Of a stretch of 64,000 bases of DNA, positions 45,069 to 53,662 are shown piece after piece. Both the position numbers and the translations under genes were made by a program. The notes below the pieces were generated by a model. That model ran no database searches, was not told the origin of the DNA, and saw only the letters and a list, made by a program, of their open reading frames with translations. Location of the stretch: assembly GCA_035293945.1 (NCBI GenBank), contig DATGLV010000022.1:124001-188000 (forward strand), in the 5' to 3' direction. Position 1 is the stretch's first letter, and each line of letters starts with the position of its first letter. This DNA comes from VAZQ01 sp035293945 (lineage in GTDB: Bacteria > Pseudomonadota > Alphaproteobacteria > Rhizobiales > Xanthobacteraceae).

Positions 45069-45356
45069 ATGAGCATCCCCCATCTCCTGGTGCACGACAA
45101 AAAGGACACGGTCGGTGTCGTCGTGGTGGAAGGCCTCAAGGCCGGCACTGACATGACGTGCGTCATCACCTCCGACAATTCCGCGTTCTCGCTCACGTCC
45201 AAGATGGACGTGCCAATCGGCCACAAGATCGCGCTGACCGACATCAAGGCCGGCGACACCGTGTGGAAATACGGTCAGGACATCGGGAAGGCGGTTGCCG
45301 CCATCGCCAAGGGCGAGCACGTGCACGTGCATAATCTCAAGACCAAGCGCTGGTAA
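45069..45356 (+). CDS. suyA: (R)-sulfolactate sulfo-lyase small subunit SuyA (SAF domain)
   Basis: 95 residues, one SAF beta-clip domain: [40 protein letters not shown], and the closing [12 protein letters not shown], which closely matches SuyA proteins as I know them. SuyAB cleaves (R)-3-sulfolactate to pyruvate and sulfite. The start is ATG 45069; an upstream in-frame ATG at 45015 overlaps the promoter. Altronate/galactarate dehydratase small subunits share the domain, so the assignment rests on the SuyB match and on the dehydrogenase neighbours. Confidence 0.82.
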   Translation: MSIPHLLVHDKKDTVGVVVVEGLKAGTDMTCVITSDNSAFSLTSKMDVPIGHKIALTDIKAGDTVWKYGQDIGKAVAAIAKGEHVHVHNLKTKRW

Positions 45357-45366
45357 GGTGAGCGAC

Positions 45367-46554
45367 ATGAGCGGAACAAACGGCAAGTCGAATCTTCGGT
45401 TCAGCGGTTACCGGCGCCAGAACGGCCGCATGGGCGTGCGCAACCACGTCGTCATCCTGCCGCTGGACGATCTCTCCAACGCCGCCTGCGAGGCGGTCGC
45501 CAACAACATCAAGGGGACGCTGGCGCTGCCGCACGCTTACGGCCGACTGCAGTTCGGCGAAGACCTCGAGGTGTTCTTCCGCACCATCATCGGCACCGGA
45601 GCCAATCCGAATGTTGCGGCCGTGGTGGTGATCGGCATCGAGGAAGGCTGGACCAAGCGCGTCACCGACGGCATCGCCAAGACCGGCAAGCCGGTGACCG
45701 GCTTCGGCATCGAGGGCCACGGCGACCTCATGACCATCGCCAAGGCCTCGCGCGTCGCCAAGGACTACGTGCAGTGGGCGTCCGAGCTCAAGCGTGAAGA
45801 GGCCGACATTTCCGAATTGTGGGTGTCGACCAAATGCGGCGAGAGCGACACCACGACGGGCCTCGCCTCCTGCCCGACCGTCGGCAACATGTACGACAAG
45901 CTCATTCCACGCGGACTTTACGGCGTGTTCGGCGAGACCTCAGAGATCACCGGGGCCGAGCATCTCGCCAAGGCGCGCGCCGCAACGCCGGAGGTCGGCG
46001 AGAAGTGGTACAGGACTTGGGCAGCTTATGAGAAAGAGGTGATCCAGGCGCACAAGACCGACGATCTCTCCGAATCGCAGCCGACCAAAGGCAATATCGC
46101 GGGCGGCCTGACCACCATTGAAGAGAAAGCGCTGGGCAATCTCGAGAAGATCGGCCGCACCTGCAAATATATCGATGTGCTTGCGCCGGCCGAGGCGCCG
46201 GCTAAAGGCCCGGGTCTCTATTATATGGATACCTCTTCGGCAGCAGCCGAATGCGTGACGCTCATGGCCGCGGCCGGCTATGTGGTGCACACATTCCCGA
46301 CCGGCCAGGGCAATGTGATCGGCAACCCGATCGTGCCGGTGATCAAGATCAGCGGCAATCCGCGAACCGTGCGCACCATGTCGGAGCACGTCGATGTCGA
46401 TGTCTCGGGCATCCTGCGTCGGGAAATGACCATTCCGGAAGCCGGCGACGCACTGATCGAGATGGTGGTGCGCACCGCCAACGGCCGCCTCACCGCCGCC
46501 GAAGCGCTCGGCCACCGCGAATTCGTGATGACCAAGCTTTACCGGAGCGCGTGA
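45367..46554 (+). CDS. suyB: (R)-sulfolactate sulfo-lyase large subunit SuyB (UxaA family)
   Basis: 395 residues from ATG 45367, 10 nt after suyA. Family blocks: [60 protein letters not shown] (cysteine-containing metal/cluster region), [20 protein letters not shown] and [20 protein letters not shown]. This large subunit resembles altronate dehydratase C-terminal proteins, with SuyB the closest recognised group. It would release sulfite, which SoeABC in the same window can oxidise. A 15-bp hairpin repeat follows the stop. Confidence 0.82.
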   Translation: MSGTNGKSNLRFSGYRRQNGRMGVRNHVVILPLDDLSNAACEAVANNIKGTLALPHAYGRLQFGEDLEVFFRTIIGTGANPNVAAVVVIGIEEGWTKRVTDGIAKTGKPVTGFGIEGHGDLMTIAKASRVAKDYVQWASELKREEADISELWVSTKCGESDTTTGLASCPTVGNMYDKLIPRGLYGVFGETSEITGAEHLAKARAATPEVGEKWYRTWAAYEKEVIQAHKTDDLSESQPTKGNIAGGLTTIEEKALGNLEKIGRTCKYIDVLAPAEAPAKGPGLYYMDTSSAAAECVTLMAAAGYVVHTFPTGQGNVIGNPIVPVIKISGNPRTVRTMSEHVDVDVSGILRREMTIPEAGDALIEMVVRTANGRLTAAEALGHREFVMTKLYRSA

Positions 46555-46572
46555 GCCGGAGCGTCAATCAGA

Positions 46573-46624
46573 GGCCTCATGGTGAGGAGCCGCGCGTCCT
46601 TGACGCGCGGCTCCTCGAACCATG
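46573..46624. repeat. Perfect 15-bp hairpin repeat downstream of suyB
   Basis: GAGGAGCCGCGCGTC and GACGCGCGGCTCCTC flank a 3-nt loop, within GGCCTCATGG and ACCATGG ends. The same style of element is common in Hyphomicrobiales. No U-run follows, so it is a repeat rather than a standard terminator, though it could protect the mRNA end. Confidence 0.75.
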
Positions 46625-46647
46625 GCCAGAGGCTGATGGCATGTATC

Positions 46648-46723
46648 CATCCTTCGAGACGCTCCCCGCCCTAACCCTCCCCCGTAAAACGGGGGAGGCA
46701 AGGGAGGGGGCCCTCAGGATGAG
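46648..46723. repeat. Nested repeat: one palindromic element inside another
   Basis: Outer ends CATCCTTCGAGACGC and CCTCAGGATGAGG belong to one widespread repeat; between them lies CCCTAACCCTCCCCCGTAAA followed by ACGGGGGAGG, a different repeat. One element appears to have inserted into the other. Confidence 0.6.
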
Positions 46724-46740
46724 GCCCAAAGGTCGTCCCT

Positions 46741-47778
46741 TCACTTCGCGAGCGGCCCACCCGCCTTCTTCCAGGCGTCGATGCCGCCCTGGATGTGGCA
46801 GGCTGAAGCGAGGCCCGCCTCCTGCGCCATCTGCACCGCCATGGCGGAGCGTTCACCGAAGGCGCAGTAAAACACGACTCGCTTACCCATAGCGCGCGCA
46901 AGCTCGCCCAGCATGCCGCCGGCGCGCACATTGGGGCCGAGGTCGCCATAGGGAATGTGCAGCGAGCCCGGGATGACTCCATGCCGGTCGCGCTCGCGCT
47001 CCTCGCGCAAATCGACCAGCGCTACGTCGCCACGTCCCACCAGGCTCAGGGCATCCGCCGCGGTGACCGCCCAGCCGCGGCGCGCGATCTCATCCTGCGC
47101 CAGGCCGACGCGCATATTTGCCGGCACCGCCACGTCCATCATCTTCGGGTTCGGCAAATTGAGGCTGTTCATCAGCGCCACATATTCGTCGACCGATTTC
47201 ACCTTGAGGCGTGGATTGTAGGCACGCTCCTCGGCAATGGTGGAGACGGTCTCGCCCTTATAATCGTGCGCGGGAAAGACAAGGGTCTCGTCCGGCAGGC
47301 GCAACAGCTTGTTGAAGATCGAATCGTATTGGGCACGCGGATCGCCGTTCTGGAAATCAGTGCGCCCGGTGCCGCGGATCAAGAGCGTATCGCCCGTGAA
47401 CACGCGGTCGGCGAGCTTGAAGCAACAGGAATCGTCAGTATGCCCGGGCGTATAGATGACGTCGAGCAGCAGGCCCTCGATCGCGAGCTTGTCGCCCTCG
47501 GCAACCCGCATCGAGACCACATCGACGTTGCTCCGCTCGCCCATGACGGTGACGCACTGGGTGCGGTCGCGCAGCGCCCCGAGCCCGGTTATATGGTCGG
47601 CATGCAAGTGGGTATCGGCGGCCTTGACCAGCTTGAGGTCGAGCTCCTTGGTGAGCTGGATGTAGCGATCGACCTTCTCCAGCACCGGATCGATGATCAG
47701 TGCCTCGCCCCCGTGGCGGCTCGCCAGCAGATAGGTATATGTGCCTGAGGTGGCGTCGAACAGTTGACGGAAGATCAT
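46741..47778 (-). CDS. Persulfide dioxygenase-rhodanese fusion
   Basis: 345 residues. N-terminal ETHE1-type metallo-beta-lactamase domain (about 1-235): THLHADHITGLGAL, YTPGHTDDSCC, FTGDTLLIRGTGRTDFQNGD. C-terminal rhodanese domain (about 245-345) with catalytic cysteine in FYCAFGERSAMAVQ. Such fusions turn glutathione persulfide and thiosulfate/sulfite into sulfite and back, so they tie sulfide detoxification to the sulfite pool handled by Suy/Soe in this window. Convergent with suyB. Confidence 0.9.
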   Translation of the reverse strand: MIFRQLFDATSGTYTYLLASRHGGEALIIDPVLEKVDRYIQLTKELDLKLVKAADTHLHADHITGLGALRDRTQCVTVMGERSNVDVVSMRVAEGDKLAIEGLLLDVIYTPGHTDDSCCFKLADRVFTGDTLLIRGTGRTDFQNGDPRAQYDSIFNKLLRLPDETLVFPAHDYKGETVSTIAEERAYNPRLKVKSVDEYVALMNSLNLPNPKMMDVAVPANMRVGLAQDEIARRGWAVTAADALSLVGRGDVALVDLREERERDRHGVIPGSLHIPYGDLGPNVRAGGMLGELARAMGKRVVFYCAFGERSAMAVQMAQEAGLASACHIQGGIDAWKKAGGPLAK

Positions 47779-47911
47779 GCTCCAACCTGTTCGCTGACGA
47801 AATTCCTATTCCTAATTCTAGCGAAAGCCTCATCATCCATCAAACCGAGCCGCCGCGGTTGCGTTCGCGCCAAGCCTGTGCGTTCATCCGCCGATGCGTG
47901 AAGACCCCCGC

Positions 47912-49330
47912 ATGACTGAATTTGCCCGCCGCCCACAGACCTTGGTGGACAAGGTCTGGGCGCGCCATCAGATGGCCGAGGTGGAGGGCGAGCGTCTCCT
48001 TTATGTCGACTACCTCTTGTTGCACGAGGGCGCGCGGCACGCGTTCGATGATCTGGAGAAGACCGGGCGGCAAGTCCATCGCCCGCGCCAAGTCATCGCC
48101 TGCGCCGACCACTACGTGCCGACCCGCGATCGCGAGAAGGGCCTCGTGGGCGTGCGCGATCTCGAGGTGCGCGGCATGCTGGAGCTTCTCGATCGCAATG
48201 CCCGCGCACACAAGGTGCGCTATTTCGCCTTCGACGATCCGCGGCAGGGAATTCTGCATGTGGTGGCGCCGGAGCTCGGCATTACCCAGCCCGGATTGCT
48301 GATCGCGGGCGCCGATTCGCACACCACAACGCACGGTGCCTTCGGGTGTCTTGCTTTCGGCATCGGGGCATCGGACACGCTGCATGTGTTGGCGACGCAG
48401 GCGCTGTGGCGGGTGAAGCCGCGCATCATGCGAATTACGATCAACGGCAAGCTGCCTCGGCATGTGGGCGCCAAGGACGTGATGCTCGCCATCATCGCCC
48501 GTATCGGGGTCGGCGGCGGCATCGACCATATCATCGAGTTCGCCGGATCCACGGTCGCCGCCATGTCGATGGATGAGCGCATGACACTCTGTAACCTGGT
48601 GGTCGAAGCCGGCGGACAGACCGGGATCGTAGCGCCTGACGACACGACCTTCGCCTATCTCAGCGGCCGTCCGGAAGCCCCGCAGGGCGCGCAATGGGAC
48701 AAGGCGCTCGCCTATTGGAGGAGCCTGCCCGGCGATGCGGATGCGAGCTTCGATGCCGAGCACGGATTTGCCGCTGACGCGATCGCCCCTACGGTGTCGT
48801 GGGGCACGAGCCCGGAGCAGGCCTGCCCGATCGACGGCCGCGTTCCCGATCCGGGCGCCGAGAGCGATCCGGAGAAGCGGCGGGAGATCGCGGACGCGCT
48901 CGACTACATGGGGCTGACGCCCGGCACGGCGCTTACCGCCATCAAGGTCGATCGGGTCTTTATCGGCTCGTGCACCAATGCCCGCATCGAGGACCTCCGT
49001 GCCGCCGCGGAGGTTGCGCGTCGCGGCCGCGCGGTGGTGCCGGCATGGGTGGTGCCGGGATCGAGCGCGGTCAAGCGGCAGGCCGAAGCCGAAGGCATTG
49101 ATCGCATCTTTCGCGCGGCCGGATTCGAATGGCACGATTCCGGCTGTTCGCTCTGTACTGCGCTCAACGGCGATATCCTGGCGGAAGGCGAGCGCTGCGC
49201 CTCGACCGGCAACCGCAATTTCCGCGGCCGTCAGGGACGCGGCGGACGCACGCACCTCTTGAGTCCCGCAATGGCCGCCGCCGCCGCCATAACCGGGCGC
49301 CTCACTGACGTGCGCAAGCTCGGAAATTGA
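47912..49330 (+). CDS. LeuC-like dehydratase/isomerase large subunit
   Basis: 472 residues from ATG 47912 (an upstream ATG at 47894 is possible). Aconitase-superfamily large subunit: GADSHTTTHGAFGCLAFGIG, GSCTNARIEDLRAAAEVARR, and the iron-sulfur pair in SGCSLCTALNGD, ending GNRNFRGRQGRGGRTHLLSP. Isopropylmalate isomerases normally read GCSMCLAMN, so the cluster loop is slightly changed. No leuB lies nearby; this could be a paralog for another hydroxyacid (methylmalate, citramalate). Paired with the small subunit 10 nt downstream. Confidence 0.85.
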   Translation: MTEFARRPQTLVDKVWARHQMAEVEGERLLYVDYLLLHEGARHAFDDLEKTGRQVHRPRQVIACADHYVPTRDREKGLVGVRDLEVRGMLELLDRNARAHKVRYFAFDDPRQGILHVVAPELGITQPGLLIAGADSHTTTHGAFGCLAFGIGASDTLHVLATQALWRVKPRIMRITINGKLPRHVGAKDVMLAIIARIGVGGGIDHIIEFAGSTVAAMSMDERMTLCNLVVEAGGQTGIVAPDDTTFAYLSGRPEAPQGAQWDKALAYWRSLPGDADASFDAEHGFAADAIAPTVSWGTSPEQACPIDGRVPDPGAESDPEKRREIADALDYMGLTPGTALTAIKVDRVFIGSCTNARIEDLRAAAEVARRGRAVVPAWVVPGSSAVKRQAEAEGIDRIFRAAGFEWHDSGCSLCTALNGDILAEGERCASTGNRNFRGRQGRGGRTHLLSPAMAAAAAITGRLTDVRKLGN

Positions 49331-49340
49331 GAGCGCCACT

Positions 49341-49955
49341 ATGGACAAGTTCACCGTCTGGAAGGCCGTCGCGGTTCCGCTTGATCAGCCTAATATCGAC
49401 ACCAATCAGCTCTGCCCGACGCGCTTCAACAAGGTCGAGAAGGGCGAGAGGTTCGCGCGCGTGCTGTTCCACGATCTGCGCTTCTTTCCGGACGGATCGG
49501 AGCGGCGCGATTTCATTCTCAACCAGGGCCCCTATCGGGGCGCGGGCATCCTCGTGGCGGAGCGCAATTTCGGCTGCGGCTCATCGCGCGAGAGCGCAGT
49601 CTATGCGGTCAAATTTTTTGGGGTTCGCGCCGTGATCGCGCCGAGCTTCGGCGACATCTTCTTCAACAATTGCCTGAAGAACAGCGTGGTGCCGGTGGTC
49701 CTCGACGCGGACACCTGCGCGGAGCTGCGGGCTCAACTGCGCGCGAATATCGGGGCGGCGATGACGATCGACCTCGAGCAACAAGTCGTGACTGATGTCG
49801 ACGGTCGTCAGCACGCTTTCAGCATTCATCCGCTGCGCCGGCGCTGCCTGCTCGAAGGGCTCGACGATATCGCGCTGACCACGCAGTTCCACAATGTGAT
49901 CGCGCCGTTCGAGGCGGAGTACCGGCGGGAGTTTGAGTGGGTGGGCGGGAAGTAG
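49341..49955 (+). CDS. LeuD-like dehydratase/isomerase small subunit
   Basis: 204 residues. Swivelling domain with the substrate loop NIDTNQLCPTRF (LeuD proteins usually read DTDQIIPKQFL), then NFGCGSSRESAVYAVKFFGV and SFGDIFFNNCLKNSVVPVVL. The changed N-terminal loop and the 10-nt spacing to the LeuC-like gene suggest a dedicated heterodimer with altered substrate. Downstream lies an antitoxin remnant. Confidence 0.85.
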   Translation: MDKFTVWKAVAVPLDQPNIDTNQLCPTRFNKVEKGERFARVLFHDLRFFPDGSERRDFILNQGPYRGAGILVAERNFGCGSSRESAVYAVKFFGVRAVIAPSFGDIFFNNCLKNSVVPVVLDADTCAELRAQLRANIGAAMTIDLEQQVVTDVDGRQHAFSIHPLRRRCLLEGLDDIALTTQFHNVIAPFEAEYRREFEWVGGK

Positions 49956-49979
49956 GAATCCGATCCGCCGACATCGCCG

Positions 49980-50219
49980 TTGGACGACGACGCCGGGCGC
50001 GCGGCCCTGGCGCGAGCTCTGCTCTCGCCTCGTCGGACAAAAGCAACTCCTTCGATGTCGGGCCGGCAGACCGCTGTAGGAGGCGCGACTGTGTGCCATC
50101 GGTACAAGAACGGCGATCTCACCGCCGTGCTTGGTCACGATCTGGGGACCTTCGCGCAGGCACTTCTCCAGCAATTCGTCAAATCGAGAGCTGGCGCCAT
50201 GATTCAGCCAACGCTTCAT
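49980..50219 (-). pseudogene. Frameshifted Phd-type antitoxin remnant
   Basis: Starts MKRWLNHGASSRFDELLEKC and REGPQIVTKHGGEIAVLVP, the N-terminus of a prevent-host-death antitoxin. After LVP the frame shifts; the next frame reads SKELLLSDEARAELAPGPRA, its usual tail. The ends are in two frames, so the gene is broken. No toxin (Doc, VapC) partner remains. Confidence 0.75.
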
Positions 50220-50253
50220 TCTTCTTCTCCTTCGGGCTCATATCGTAGCGATA

Positions 50254-51210
50254 CTACTCGCCATTCCCAAATCGCTCGATCAGGAAATTGATGAACACGC
50301 GCACCTTGACGGAGAGGTGGCGCGTCTGCGGATAGATCGCATAGATCGAGATTTCCGGCGCCGTAAAGTCAGCGAGAATCTGCTTGAGCCTTCCTTCATG
50401 CAGGTCGTCGCTGACGATGAAGGTCGGCAAAAGCGCGATGCCGCGTCCCTTGACCACAGCATCGCGCAGCACCTCGCCGTTGTTGCTGCACAGCGTCCAG
50501 GGAACCTGAAGCCGGTGCTCGCCGTCGGGCCCGGTCAGCTTCCAATGATTGCCGGTCGCGAGATAGCCATACGAAAGGCAATCGTGCTGCCGCAGCTCTT
50601 GCGGATGCTTGGGCTCGCCTCGCCGGACCAGATAACCGGGTGCAGCGCAGATCACGCGCGGCGCCGGCGCGACCTTGCGCGCCACCAGGCTCGACGAAGG
50701 CAAGTCGGCGATCCTGATCGTGACGTCGAATCCCTCCTCCACCGGATCGACCTGTTCGTCGCTCAGCACCAGCTGAATCTGCAGCTTTGGATATCGCACC
50801 ATGAAGTCGGCGATCGCGCGCCCGAGCCGGAGTGTGCCGAAGGACATCGGGGCATTGAGCCGCAAGATGCCGCGCGGCTCCGACTGCTGCTCTGACACCG
50901 CGAGGTCGGCTTCCTCGAGATCGGCCAGGATGGCGACGCAACGCTCGTAATAGGCTTGCCCGTTTGCGGTCGCCCGCGCGCTCCGGGTTGTGCGGACCAG
51001 AAGCTGGACGCCGAGCTCCTGCTCGAGCTCGATCACGTATTTGCTGACCACCTGGCGGGACAGCCGCAGCTCGCGTGCCGCCGCCGCGAAGCTGCCGTGC
51101 TGCACGACCCGAGTGAAGGCCTTGAGGCTGGTCAGCTTATCCAGGGGAATTGTCCGCAAATTGGAGACATATATGCCACAGAGACGCAGATTGTCTCTGT
51201 TCAGGAGCAT
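50254..51210 (-). CDS. LysR-family regulator
   Basis: 318 residues from ATG 51210; TTG 51159 would give a family-standard 301 residues starting just before LDKLTSLKAFTRVVQHGSFA. Winged helix-turn-helix (FAAAARELRLSRQVVSKYVI) and effector domain (MSFGTLRLGRAIADFMVRYP; CLSYGYLATGNHW; KGRGIALLPTFIVSDDL). Closest to the broad group that controls aromatic or redox-stress genes. Divergent from the pirin gene (46 nt), its likely target. Start uncertain. Confidence 0.86.
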   Translation of the reverse strand: MLLNRDNLRLCGIYVSNLRTIPLDKLTSLKAFTRVVQHGSFAAAARELRLSRQVVSKYVIELEQELGVQLLVRTTRSARATANGQAYYERCVAILADLEEADLAVSEQQSEPRGILRLNAPMSFGTLRLGRAIADFMVRYPKLQIQLVLSDEQVDPVEEGFDVTIRIADLPSSSLVARKVAPAPRVICAAPGYLVRRGEPKHPQELRQHDCLSYGYLATGNHWKLTGPDGEHRLQVPWTLCSNNGEVLRDAVVKGRGIALLPTFIVSDDLHEGRLKQILADFTAPEISIYAIYPQTRHLSVKVRVFINFLIERFGNGE

Positions 51211-51256
51211 AGCGATATTGCGGAACGAGAACGCAATTATTTTTTCGGAGGATACC

Positions 51257-51958
51257 ATGGTCACTGTGAGACGCGCGGCGGATCGCGGAACCGCCGATTT
51301 CGGCTGGCTCGACAGCCGCCACACCTTCTCGTTTGGCAACTATTACGACCCCGACCACATGGGGTTCGGGGCGCTCAGGGTCATCAACGAGGATCGGGTC
51401 AAAGGGGGCGCCGGTTTCCCGCCTCACGGACACCAGGACATGGAGATCATCTCCTATGTGCTGGCGGGCGCGCTGGAGCATCGCGACAGCATCGGCACCG
51501 GCTCGGTGATCCGCCCCGGAGACGTGCAGGTGATGTCAGCCGGCACCGGCATCCGGCACAGCGAGTTCAACCATTCCAAAAAGAACCCGGTGCACTTCCT
51601 GCAGATTTGGGTGCTGCCGAACCGCGACGGTCTCCCGCCTCGCTACGATCAGAAGACGTTTCCGGATGCGGACAGGCACGACCGACTGCGGCTGATCGGA
51701 TCACCGGACGGACGGGACGGCTCGCTCCTCATCCACCAGGATGCGGAAATCTATGACGCAGTCTTGGGCGGAGGGAAGACGCTCACGCACACTTTGCGTA
51801 AGGGCCGCCGCAGTTGGATTCAGGTCGTGAGCGGTGCCGTCGAGGTCAACGGCAGCCCCGCTGTCGCGGGCGACGGCGTTGCGGTGGAGAACGAGACGCG
51901 GCTGTCCATCACGGCGCACACGGGCGGCGCGCAGGTTCTCCTGTTCGACCTCGCGTGA
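51257..51958 (+). CDS. Pirin-family bicupin
   Basis: 233 residues from ATG 51257, with GGAGGA just upstream. Two cupin halves: metal-ligand positions in FPPHGHQDMEIISYVLAG and GTGIRHSEFNHS, and a second beta-barrel (RRSWIQVVSGAVEVNGSPAV). Bacterial pirins act as quercetinase-like or redox-sensing proteins. Divergent LysR regulator suggests induction by a redox or aromatic signal. Confidence 0.9.
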   Translation: MVTVRRAADRGTADFGWLDSRHTFSFGNYYDPDHMGFGALRVINEDRVKGGAGFPPHGHQDMEIISYVLAGALEHRDSIGTGSVIRPGDVQVMSAGTGIRHSEFNHSKKNPVHFLQIWVLPNRDGLPPRYDQKTFPDADRHDRLRLIGSPDGRDGSLLIHQDAEIYDAVLGGGKTLTHTLRKGRRSWIQVVSGAVEVNGSPAVAGDGVAVENETRLSITAHTGGAQVLLFDLA

Positions 51959-52036
51959 AGCTGGCGACGCAAGGGCTCGGCAACGGGCCCTTTTGCTTTG
52001 ATTCACAAGCGCCAAGGGGCGTGCTTTCATCCCGTC

Positions 52037-53653
52037 ATGAGAAAAGCCGAGACCGAGCCGCCGGACACGCCCGCCTCCTCGCTCAGCCCGTTCCGGCACA
52101 GCACCTTTGCGGTCCTGTGGTCGGCGACGGTGGTGTCGAACATCGGGACCTGGATGCAGAACGCGGCCGCGGGCTGGCTGATGACCAGCCTCGATCCCAG
52201 CCCGCTCATGGTCTCGCTGGTGCAGGTCGCGACCTCGTTGCCGATGTTCCTGTTCGCGCTCGCCGGCGGTGCGCTCGCCGATATCATCGATCGCCGGCGC
52301 GTGCTGATCACTATTCAGACCGTGGTCGTGGGGCTGGCGACCGGCTTCGGCGCACTGATCTTCCTGGGCTTTGTCACGCCTGCGGTGCTGCTCGCCTTCA
52401 GCTTCCTGGTCGGGAGCGCGGCGGCGCTGATTGCGCCAGCCTGGCTCTCGATCATTCCGCAGCTGGTGCCGCGCGTGCATCTGCCGCCCGCAGTCGCGCT
52501 CAACGGCGTCGCCATAAATGTCAGCCGCGCGGTCGGACCGGCGCTGGCCGGCCTCATCATCGTGGCCTGGGGCATGGCGGCGCCGTTCTGGCTCAACGCG
52601 CTGAGCACGCTCGGCGTCATCGCCGCGCTCATCTGGTGGCAGCCAGCCAGCGAGGCCGCAGTGAACCGCCTGCCGAATGAGAAATTTGCCCGCGCGATGC
52701 GGGCTGGCCTCCGGCATGCGCGCCATAATCCGCATTTGCGCGCGACACTCATTCGCACTGTTGGGTTCTCGGTATTCGCCAGCGCCTATTGGGCGCTGCT
52801 GCCGCTCCTGGCGCGCGACCAGGTGGCGGGCGGCCCACGGCTCTACGGCTTGCTGTTGGGGGCAATCGGCGCCGGTGCCGTCACGGTGGCCTTCATCCTG
52901 CCGCTCGCGCAGCGCCGCTTTGGAGCGGAAGCACCCGCAATCGCCGGCACTGTCGGCACCGCAATCGCTTTGGTGCTGTTCGGCCTGGCGCGGCAGCCCG
53001 CGCTCGCAATCGCCGCCAGCTTCCTTGCCGGCTTGTCCTGGATGGCGATGCTCGCCGCCGTCAACCTTTCGGCCCAGGTCGGATTGCCGGCCTGGGTGCG
53101 CGGGCGAGGCCTGGCGATCTTCACCACGTTCCTGTTCGGCGGATTGTCGCTCGGCAGCATCGTATGGGGAAAGCTCGCCGCGCTGACGAGCCTGCCGACT
53201 GCTCACTTCGTGGCGGCCGCCGGCGCGCTCACCGCCATCCCGCTGCTTTGGCGCTTCAAGCTGCAAACCGGCGCCGGCGTGAATTTCGCCCCCTCGATGC
53301 ACTGGCCGCAACCGACCGTCTCACACGAAATCGAAGTCGACCGCGGCCCGGTGCTGGTGACGATCGAATATCAGATCGATCCGGCCAACCATGATGCCTT
53401 CGTGGACGCCGTGAGAAAGCTTGCACCGGAGCGGCGTCGCCATGGCGCCTTCGAGTGGGGATTGTTCGAGGACGCCGCGCAGGCGGGGCGGTTCGTCGAG
53501 ACCTTCATGCTCGATTCCTGGGTCGAGCATTTGCGCCAGCACGAGCGCTTTACCGAAGCCGACCGCGTGCGCGAGCAGGAAGCTCGCCGCTTCCATACCG
53601 ATGGCGCCCCGAAGGTGACGCATCTGATCGCGGCGGAGCGCCGGGAGCTGTAG
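52037..53653 (+). CDS. MFS transporter with C-terminal antibiotic-monooxygenase-like domain
   Basis: 538 residues from ATG 52037. N-terminal 12-helix MFS part of the EntS/transmembrane-secretion type (VLWSATVVSNIGTWMQNAAA; VPRVHLPPAVALNGVAINVS; AIGAGAVTVAFILP). After about residue 435 a soluble ferredoxin-like segment follows (VLVTIEYQIDPANHDAFVDA; ETFMLDSWVEHLRQHERFTE), resembling an antibiotic-biosynthesis-monooxygenase fold, a recurrent fusion in this subfamily. The substrate is unknown. It is convergent with the OFA antiporter gene. Confidence 0.87.
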   Translation: MRKAETEPPDTPASSLSPFRHSTFAVLWSATVVSNIGTWMQNAAAGWLMTSLDPSPLMVSLVQVATSLPMFLFALAGGALADIIDRRRVLITIQTVVVGLATGFGALIFLGFVTPAVLLAFSFLVGSAAALIAPAWLSIIPQLVPRVHLPPAVALNGVAINVSRAVGPALAGLIIVAWGMAAPFWLNALSTLGVIAALIWWQPASEAAVNRLPNEKFARAMRAGLRHARHNPHLRATLIRTVGFSVFASAYWALLPLLARDQVAGGPRLYGLLLGAIGAGAVTVAFILPLAQRRFGAEAPAIAGTVGTAIALVLFGLARQPALAIAASFLAGLSWMAMLAAVNLSAQVGLPAWVRGRGLAIFTTFLFGGLSLGSIVWGKLAALTSLPTAHFVAAAGALTAIPLLWRFKLQTGAGVNFAPSMHWPQPTVSHEIEVDRGPVLVTIEYQIDPANHDAFVDAVRKLAPERRRHGAFEWGLFEDAAQAGRFVETFMLDSWVEHLRQHERFTEADRVREQEARRFHTDGAPKVTHLIAAERREL

Positions 53654-53662
53654 CGGGCGCGG

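Noticed and set aside
46573..46624. Rho-independent terminator of suyB
   Set aside because: The hairpin is perfect but there is no U-run, and the flanks match a dispersed repeat; recorded as a repeat.
47840..49354. 504-residue open frame opposite the LeuC-like gene
   Set aside because: Reverse shadow of the aconitase-family gene; arginine/histidine-rich without a recognised domain.
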